DNA from: Sinohyriopsis cumingii
Taxonomy: Eukaryota > Mollusca > Bivalvia > Unionida > Unionidae
Direction: 5' to 3'
NCBI GenBank assembly: GCA_028554795.2
Contig: CM068829.1
Span: forward strand, 136,655,579-136,719,578
DNA: 64,000 nt
Both the position numbers and the translations under genes were made by a program. The notes beneath the pieces are model-generated. The model did not search any database, was not told where the DNA came from, and saw only the letters and a program-made list of their open reading frames with translations. Within the stretch, counting starts at the first letter, position 1. Every line of letters begins with the position of its first letter. Below are positions 58,700 through 64,000 of this stretch, piece by piece.

Positions 58700-60059
58700 G
58701 ATGGAAGCCATATTCCCACAACAATCGTTGAGTGCGATAAGGGGGTTAAACCTTTAAATCGCCACAGGATGGAGCTTGCGTGTTCAAGCAAACCGTACCA
58801 CGCTATTGCTAATATGGAAAGAAACAGCAGAAACAATTGGAGAGGTGCCAACATAAGAAATTGGAGAAATGTGCACCGAAGAAGGCCGACATCAAGAAGA
58901 GAAAATGAGGCACCACAGCTGGAGCAAAATTGACTACAGCAGAATACATACATCCAGCTGCAAGTGACACCCAATGTCGGCACCATAACGACTTCTATCC
59001 ACGGAATGATGTTCACAACTGCTAAAGCACCTCGAACTATCCAACTGGAAACACGAACAGTTGAAACCTTTACCAGAAATGAAAACGAGGCTCAAGAGAG
59101 GGTCATGGAGGTAAACGCAAGTCATAGACTAAGTGGAACGGAGTCAATGGCAATTCAGGACACCCTAAGGGATGATTAAAAGGATACGATTCCTATAATT
59201 ATCCCAGTACCTCTGCATGAAATCAAGAATCTAAAGGAATTAAGAAGATCCGTAGCAGCATCATTACCAATCATAGCCCAGAAAATGGACATGGGTTTAA
59301 CAACCCTAGTGGTAGCTACACTGACATCTCCTACTGCAATACCCCCCAAATTACCTAGCGGGAAAATTGCTGGAAGTAAACCTACTAGGTAATTCACAAC
59401 AACAACAATAACAAAAACTAAAACCAGTGAGCCTTTCATGAAACAACCTACCACACTCTCAAGAGAAGCAACTACATCAGACCCAACAATTACTGGTGCC
59501 TAACAAAAAACCGAAACAACGCCAGATAAAAGCAAAAAACAAATTTCAGCTGCGAACAAAGATACCAAAGAAACCAAAGACACAAACAAGAAGTGCCCCA
59601 ACCAAGACTAACCCAGCCACAACTCATACAGACGTGAATAACTATATGGCCGACTAATTTGACGAATGGGGCCTTTCCTACCTTCTACAAAATAACAACG
59701 CAGCTACATATTTCAATGACGCACTCCGGACAATACTAGAGGCCCACCAAAAAATCTACTACGATGGAACACCAGAAAGAAATGCCTGAAAAATATTGAA
59801 GATGCTAAGGAAGAAATCGTAGACATTAGCACCCGGGGAGAATATTTTTTATGACTGCCCAATACCAATCTTGGCGATGCTGATAAACGAGCTTCTGAAC
59901 CAAGGAGTGAAGTCCAAGACAATCAAAAGACACCATCAATGGAAACTCCGGGTCTTAGGCGACCTGTACGGTATTGATGGATACGCAGGACGAAGAAGGG
60001 AAAGCTTCAGCCCTCCAAATATCATCCAGCCGTTCCTGTATCCATTCTCCGAGGAGTAA
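58700..60059 (+). pseudogene. unit C family protein, broken
   Basis: An early frame has TTLLLIWKETAETIGEVPT, a stop, then EIGEMCTEEGRH. From 58964 one frame continues for about 660 bp with only a few TAA stops: a polar start, IPIIIPVPLHEIKNLKELRR, then a Thr/Lys-rich low-complexity linker. After shifts, 59640-60059 reads FDEWGLSYLLQNNNAATYFN, DALRTILEAHQKIYYDGTPE, 'FYDCPIPILAMLINELLNQG' and LRVLGDLYGIDGYAGRR, ending in TAA at 60057. The C-terminal domain pairs with unit A. Likely a decayed gene of some 400 residues; function unknown. Confidence 0.45.
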
Positions 60060-60063
60060 CCTC

Positions 60064-60129
60064 AGCCCTTCTCAGGGCTAACACAAATTGCCATTTTATT
60101 CAAGAGATTTCAATTTGGCTTGAAATCTC
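60064..60129 (+). terminator. histone-type 3' stem-loop and covarying second hairpin, unit C
   Basis: The first is AGCCCT-TCTC-AGGGCT, a perfect 6-bp stem with a 4-base loop and A/C-rich flanks (CCTC before, AACACA after). CAAGAGATT at 60101 resembles the purine-rich histone downstream element. The second hairpin is GAGATTTCA-ATTTGGCT-TGAAATCTC (9 bp). Compared with unit A the stem changes at paired positions while TTTGGCT in the loop is constant. Confidence 0.65.
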
Positions 60130-60521
60130 GACTTGATAGTACTATGATAATCTAATATGATCCGTTGACCACCGTTTTAAATTAAAACCACAATACCTAA
60201 CTTAACATTCGAAAATTTCATATGGTCTTTTAGACCTAAATTTCTTTCAATTTCAAGTATTAATGCACACTACGTGCTTTTAGAAATAATTAAGATAGGA
60301 AAATTTAAAAAACTTAAAACCGAGACTCTAAGTACGAGTGTTGCTAACATAGAATTGGTAATAGGGAATACCCATTATATAAGTAACTGGGTTGAATTTG
60401 GTAATATCAGTTTTGGCGTTTCAGATACGTTCCGGCCGCGTTTGGACTTCTCCTCCGAGTCCCTTCCCTCCCTGCTTGCTTTGACATTTAAAGACGAGTA
60501 TGTGGGCAGACTCCAACTCGT

Positions 60522-60529
60522 CTATAAAT
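60522..60529 (+). promoter_or_regulatory. TATA box of unit D
   Basis: TATAAATA in CGTCTATAAATAAGGTGCCC. Confidence 0.5.
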
Positions 60530-60806
60530 AAGGTGCCCCTAGGAACGTGTACGCACGGAGCTGGGGTGACGTTATAAGACCAGTGCCCAATCATGTGAGA
60601 CGTCTTACCATGCAGTTATACCGACACACAGACAATTATTTACCTTGAGTGCGTGTTGAGTCCAATTCAACTAGAGATACCCTTTCATATGGGTCGAAAG
60701 GAACTTATTGTCCCACGACTTATTCGCTACTCAATAAGCTCTCGATGAGTGCACTAATCCGTTGCCGGAAGTGGCACCATTCCTTCCCCCTCGAAACAAT
60801 CGATCA

Positions 60807-60858
60807 GCCCCAAACGGGGCACAAACTGGTCGTACATGCCCGTAAGGGCGAATACGAC
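60807..60858 (+). promoter_or_regulatory. leader hairpins of unit D
   Basis: Hairpin 1 is GCCCC-AAAC-GGGGC (60807-60820). Hairpin 2 is GCCC-GTAA-GGGC (60838-60849), itself enclosed by GTCGTA (60829) and TACGAC (60853), giving a 6-bp outer stem, a 3x3 internal loop (CAT/GAA) and a 4-bp inner stem with a GNRA loop. Confidence 0.65.
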
Positions 60859-60913
60859 TTAAATCAAAGTGACCGACCGATTCGAGTCATTCTACACGGA
60901 ATAATCAAAGAAG

Positions 60914-61126
60914 ATGGCTTCAAATCAGATTGACGTCATAACGATATTACAAGAGGCTATATACGATCTTGGGATGGTGAAAGAATTCATCATGAAATTG
61001 AGGTATGGTGTCTATACCATTCACAGAGCCAAGATGGAGACAGACAATGCAAAGAAGACGAAGGAAAGATTAAAAGAGCTGCTGAAAAAGTCAAGTAGGA
61101 CAAGGAGGACGAAGAAGACAGAATAA
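60914..61126 (+). CDS. unit D basic protein, 70 codons
   Basis: The frame begins MASNQIDVITILQEAIYDLG, directly after AAGAAG (good context). It continues helical (MVKEFIMKLRYGVYTIHRAK) into a Lys/Arg/Glu coiled-coil-like tail. The stop at 61124 is followed in the same frame by 70 more Lys/Glu-rich codons that run into the stem-loop, so the stop may be a later mutation. The high basic charge is consistent with nucleic-acid binding, but it is not a core histone: no histone-fold motif is seen. Family unrecognised. Confidence 0.45.
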   Translation: MASNQIDVITILQEAIYDLGMVKEFIMKLRYGVYTIHRAKMETDNAKKTKERLKELLKKSSRTRRTKKTE

Positions 61127-61293
61127 GTGACGAGAGCGTGGAACAAGAAAATAGAAAAATATGAGGGGAACGAAAAAAGGAAAAAAGAGGAGGAGGAGAA
61201 AGAGGAGAATAAAAATAAGAAGAATGTAGAAGCGAAAATAAGAAGTTGGCAGACAAAAGAAAAGATCAGAAGACAAACAAGAAGGAAACCAAA

Positions 61294-61332
61294 GGCCCTT
61301 TTCAGGGTCACTCATATCCCTCGTAAAGATTT
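61294..61332 (+). terminator. near-canonical histone-mRNA 3' stem-loop with downstream element
   Basis: GGCCCT-TTTC-AGGGTC (61294-61309) has a 6-bp stem (one G-U), loop UUUC, CCAAA immediately before and AC immediately after. This matches the metazoan replication-dependent histone consensus, apart from the G-U pair and ACTCA in place of ACCCA. GTAAAGAT (61324), 14 bases after the stem, resembles the U7-binding downstream element. Such signals normally direct cleavage without polyadenylation. Confidence 0.7.
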
Positions 61333-61345
61333 GCTTGCTTGCCTA

Positions 61346-61734
61346 AATTTGTTTTAGTCGATTGTATAGTTGTGTGATAGATTGATGTTCATCCATCTAT
61401 GTCTGCATGTTGTATGTGTTATAGTTGTCTATGTCCCCTCAGTCTCGCTCCGCCAAGCGTTCTAGGTTTTTTCCCGCTGTTTGGTCCGATTTAGGTCAGC
61501 CCCTTGTTACATAGCTACCAATGCTCAGTATCGTGACGTCACCTCACTTGTTCCGTTCCTATTTTCCCTAGACTCGTAAAAGAAACGTATTGGATTCATA
61601 AGTTAGATACTTTGTATCCTAATGGCCTTAATGCCAAAAACTATATACAATTGTAAAAGTTTTTAAAATTGATATATTGTATATCCTTTATAACAGTATA
61701 ATTGTATGTATCAATGTTTGTCTCTATTTTATTC
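61346..61734. other. no gene recognised
   Basis: Flank of unit D. It contains a TATAGTTGT motif repeated at 61363 and 61420. Nothing coding was recognised. Confidence 0.4.
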
Positions 61735-61930
61735 TATTAATGTCCCAATACATCAACTCCACTTTCCCATGTCCGTATACTGTCCCAACCTTTGTCAGTA
61801 TATTCCTTGTCCGTATATCATCCCAGGGTGTTTTTGACTGAGATTTCCATTGTCTGTATAAATCTTGTCCGTATATCGTCACAGGGTGTTTTGTAATGCT
61901 AATTCCCATTTTCCGTATATCGTCCCTATT
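61735..61930. repeat. short degenerate tandem repeat, about 62 bp, three to four copies
   Basis: 'TTGTCCGTATATCATCCCAG' with 'GGTGTTTT' and 'ATTCCCATT' recurs at about 61768, 61808, 61868 and 61910. Confidence 0.7.
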
Positions 61931-62442
61931 ATTACTTAGATCACAACTTAAATAGGTTACAAAATTTGACTAGGTCGTGAGAAATCACCCCAAAGACTAG
62001 TTATGACATTTCAAGATAAATCGACTAGTGTCCGAATGAATGAGTGCAATAATTGCAAGCTGTCTAATTTGTGTTTTTTCTACTTATGCATTGCAAAGAA
62101 CTATTCTAGTAGTTAAAGAGCCGTGATATTTCGTTTAACATATAATCAGAATGCGATAGTGTTTCTCATTATATTCAACATATAAGCGATATTATTAATT
62201 TCCAACAACAGAGTCACTTATAAAGTTTGATAAGAAAACGTTTGAAATGTTATTGCAATTAATTTTCTGTCTTTTGTTTTCATTGTACCCTTTCCGCCTT
62301 CTGGGTGCTATACCCCTCTTCCAGCAGAACAACAAAGTTTCGTAAATTTCCATCCAGCGGTTAAGGAAGGGATAACGGGCACATAAACGGACATAGGTGG
62401 TATCACAAATATAACCGACCACAGTTTTTTTTTTTTTTTTTT
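61931..62442. other. no gene recognised
   Basis: AT-rich sequence ending in a T18 tract (62424-62441). No evidence for coding. Confidence 0.4.
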
Positions 62443-62635
62443 AAGAGGGAAGGAGGTATGATGTTTAACTTCGACTACTCCATATATGTGAAGATATTGT
62501 GGCCCATTTCCTGGATCACAGACAAAGCGATATGTAAGCGAAAAAATTATGTGGAGATGCAAGAGCGCCTGAAGCGGGTCTTATTCTACGGATCCACTGT
62601 TCGAAGAAGCTTAAGAAAAAGCAAAGAGAGGTCAG
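62443..62635 (+). CDS. possible orphan internal exon
   Basis: The exon is open throughout, preceded by an 18-T tract and AAG, and followed by GGTCAG|GTATGT. It contains an ATG pair (GGTATGATG). The deduced peptide has MFNFDYSIYVKILWPISWIT, then a basic helix (QERLKRVLFYGSTVRRSLRK). It ends S(G) in phase 1, like exon 2 of the 33.8-kb gene, which ends GGGATCAG|GTATCT. No matching first exon was seen. Confidence 0.3.
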
Positions 62636-62699
62636 GTATGTTGATTTGCTTCGATTAACAAAAGTGAACTGTTCTTTTCAGGGCCACACAGAACTCTAT

Positions 62700-62812
62700 A
62701 AAATAATTAAGGGATTAGTGTTAGGATTGGTCGGCCTGGTATCAGGATAGCGTGACTGGGTGGGACATCATGCTACGTGTCTGTGGCATGATGCCCCAGT
62801 GCTAGACGTCAC
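62700..62812 (+). mobile_element. SINE family 1, 5'-truncated copy
   Basis: It starts at GGGATTAGTGTTAGGATTGG and continues CGGCCTGGTATCAGGATAGC, GACTGGGTGGGACATCATGC, GCATGATGCCCCAGTGC. No tRNA-like head remains. Confidence 0.85.
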
Positions 62813-62843
62813 TATAAACTGCTACACTGCAAAATTGTTAAAG

Positions 62844-63430
62844 CTACGTTAAAAGTCGAAAATACACACACATACAAATGTGTGTTGAATTTATTGAGTT
62901 CGGCCGTCGAGACGACGATGACCACTTTAGACATCCAGTGTTTGAGTGATGTTTTATGGGTCTGTGGGTGCGCAGGTGGCTGAATATACGGATGTGTACC
63001 CTGAATAATCTATGGCAGTGTGTACAGGGGAGCCACTGGCTCAGGTTTTCCTGGCCTGACTCCGTTTTTTTCTGCACAAGCTGTCGTGTTGACCTCGCAA
63101 GCTTCAGCGCCATTTCCGATGGAGGAACACCACATGCCACTGTTCTGAGTAGCCTACTCGCACGTGTCAGTGCCAATGCCAAAATCCTTCAATGACGTCT
63201 TCAATGTGTCCTTGTAACGTTTCCTCTGCCATCCTTTGGAGCTTTTTCCTTGTTCTAGCTTGCAAAAAAAGAGTATTTTTGAAAGCAGGTGGTCTGGCAT
63301 GTGAGCTACATAGCCTGCGCATCGTAACTTCGATTGCATCAGGATGGTGTAGAGCAAATTCATTAGTATCCGAGATAGTTGTGTATTATTCAATGATATA
63401 CCGATTTTCGTTTCCTTATTCAGTATCATA
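62844..63430 (-). pseudogene. LINE C-terminal remnant with C2H2 finger
   Basis: The first frame (63429-63154) reads KLRCAGYVAHMPDHLLSKIL, then EQGKSSKGWQRKRYKDTLKT and SLKDFGIGTDT. This is the 'RWAGHVaRMpd.RlpK..l.geL..GkR..GgqrKRyKD.lK.sLk' block common at the 3' end of animal LINE ORF2. The next frame (63182-62844) contains CTHCHRLFRVHIRIFSHLRTH, cut here as C-x2-C-x12-H-x4-H, the terminal C2H2 finger of these elements. A frameshift joins the two. Confidence 0.88.
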
Positions 63431-63724
63431 CCGATTCACTTTACCTTATTCAGAAGTATACCGATTTATTGTCAATATATTGACAAAAAATGAACAAATA
63501 CTTTTGTCACTTAAAATCGTACAATTTATTAAACCCATTTAAAGCATTATATTGAAAGCAATCTTATTTCCTATTGATTACACGCATTTTGTTTGATTAC
63601 CCAGAGACAAATCTTGCTTACTAGGCATTAAACTGTTCTTATGTCACTTGTATTTGATTATGCTATTTTCTACATTATTATTTTGTCCACAAACATATTA
63701 CATTATTTCGTTATCCTCAGGCAG

Positions 63725-63892
63725 ACGTTAAATTTAATGGAAGAAACTATAATGATTTGCATTAAACCTTATTTCCGAATTCAGGCTGCAGGATATTACG
63801 AAAGCATATTGTGGCTATCGATTATTTTAAAATTTAATGTATGTTATGTTTGCAGATGCTTGTTTCGATTTTGGTCCTTTCTGGAGGGGTGA
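63725..63892 (+). pseudogene. exon-like sequence resembling exon 3 of the 33.8-kb gene
   Basis: The frame has LNLMEETIMICIKPYFR where the 35.27-kb exon has LNTNETIMICTSCFYPT, then similar spacing to a Cys/aromatic end (VCYVCRCLFRFWS versus VLCYGRYVGFWS). It is preceded by a pyrimidine-rich CCTCAGGCAG acceptor. The junction phase does not fit the first gene, so this is a diverged or broken paralogue, or a chance match. Confidence 0.35.
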
Positions 63893-64000
63893 TTAGGTGA
63901 TGGTTATGGTGGTCGTGGTTTTATTTTGTATCTGTTTTGTATGTATTACGTCGATTACCGACTAATGCGTCTATTATTCAATAGTTTCAGATGTATTTTT
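63893..64000. other. no gene recognised
   Basis: T/G-rich window end; nothing recognisable. Confidence 0.4.

Larger units (their letters stand above)
58200..60240 (+). other. unit C: structured leader, coding relic, histone-type 3' end
   Basis: Order: GAGTGCGTGTTGGGTTCATT (58393), hairpins at 58552-58566 and 58584-58594, coding 58700-60059, stem-loop 60064-60079, second hairpin 60104-60129, third hairpin 60224-60236. A doubled 'GAGTG.GTGT.GGTTCCA' motif (58334, 58393) precedes the leader. Stop codon to stem-loop is only 4 bases. Confidence 0.6.
60518..61345 (+). other. unit D: TATA promoter, structured leader, basic ORF, near-canonical histone 3' end
   Basis: TATAAATA at about 60522, GAGTGCGTGTTGAGTCCAAT at 60648, leader hairpins at 60807-60858, ORF from 60914, stem-loop at 61294-61309 and a GTAAAGAT element at 61324. 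It is the shortest and best preserved of the three units. A weak AGATTT/AAATTT stem stands where the second hairpin lies in A and C. Confidence 0.65.

Noticed and set aside
60820-60860. Hammerhead ribozyme in the unit D leader
   Set aside because: An outer stem, inner hairpin and GAA resemble part of the fold, but the CUGANGA core and cleavage-site context are absent.
62672-62690. Fourth histone-type stem-loop (GTTCT-TTTC-AGGGC)
   Set aside because: The stem needs two G-U pairs, no promoter or leader blocks precede it, and TTCTTTTCAG is equally a plain splice acceptor.

Overview
The window is eukaryotic, AT-rich and almost entirely non-coding. It has GT-AG introns, TATA promoters, TTA/TA/GA microsatellites, tRNA-headed SINEs, hAT, Tigger and Polinton DNA transposons, and Ty3/gypsy, Penelope-like and LINE fragments. 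The SINE families (body with 'GGTCGGCCTGG...GACTGGGTGGGAC', tRNA-Leu-like type with ACA-rich tail), small secreted cysteine-containing peptides with signal-peptide exons, and many 30-75 bp minisatellites make a marine mollusc, probably a gastropod or bivalve, the best guess. This is inference; no conserved host housekeeping gene is present.

Layout. 1-11.8 kb: hAT MITE, 33-bp minisatellite, SINEs, and a Tigger element nested in a (TA)n palindrome. 11.8-14.85 kb: a two-exon minus-strand gene for a 66-residue secreted four-cysteine peptide, whose intron holds exactly ten copies of a 73-bp satellite. 15-19 kb: pyrimidine-rich repeats and a Penelope-like relic with a GIY-YIG tail. 19.97-25.1 kb: decayed minus-strand Ty3/gypsy element. 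25-33 kb: minisatellites, TTA arrays and a LINE relic. 33.7-35.5 kb: a complete three-exon plus-strand gene for a 141-residue secreted protein with a Gly-Asn repeat. 39-45 kb: minisatellites, two SINEs with clear target duplications, and an hAT MITE with TSD. 45.8-54.0 kb: a long, broken Polinton/Maverick (DNA polymerase B, P-loop ATPase, small conserved ORFs, integrase, penton-like protein, core-like protein), cut at its right end by a LINE RNase H fragment.

54.9-61.3 kb is the most unusual region. At least three related transcription units (A 55.8-57.1 kb, C 58.2-60.1 kb, D 60.5-61.3 kb) plus an orphan leader (B, 57.4-57.8 kb) lie head to tail on the plus strand. TATA boxes are visible for A and D. 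Each has a leader with short hairpins, and A and C encode divergent members of one unrecognised protein family. All end in a stem-loop of the replication-dependent histone-mRNA type (D is nearly canonical: GGCCCT-TTTC-AGGGTC followed by AC, with a purine-rich element downstream). Between units the stems change on both sides while the loops stay the same, so structure appears conserved. No histone protein is encoded. I know of no described gene family or mobile element with this arrangement; all of this was read by eye and needs computation.

61.3-64 kb holds a short minisatellite, a possible orphan exon, a SINE, a minus-strand LINE 3' end with a C2H2 finger, and an exon-like sequence resembling the last exon of the 33.8-35.5 kb gene.
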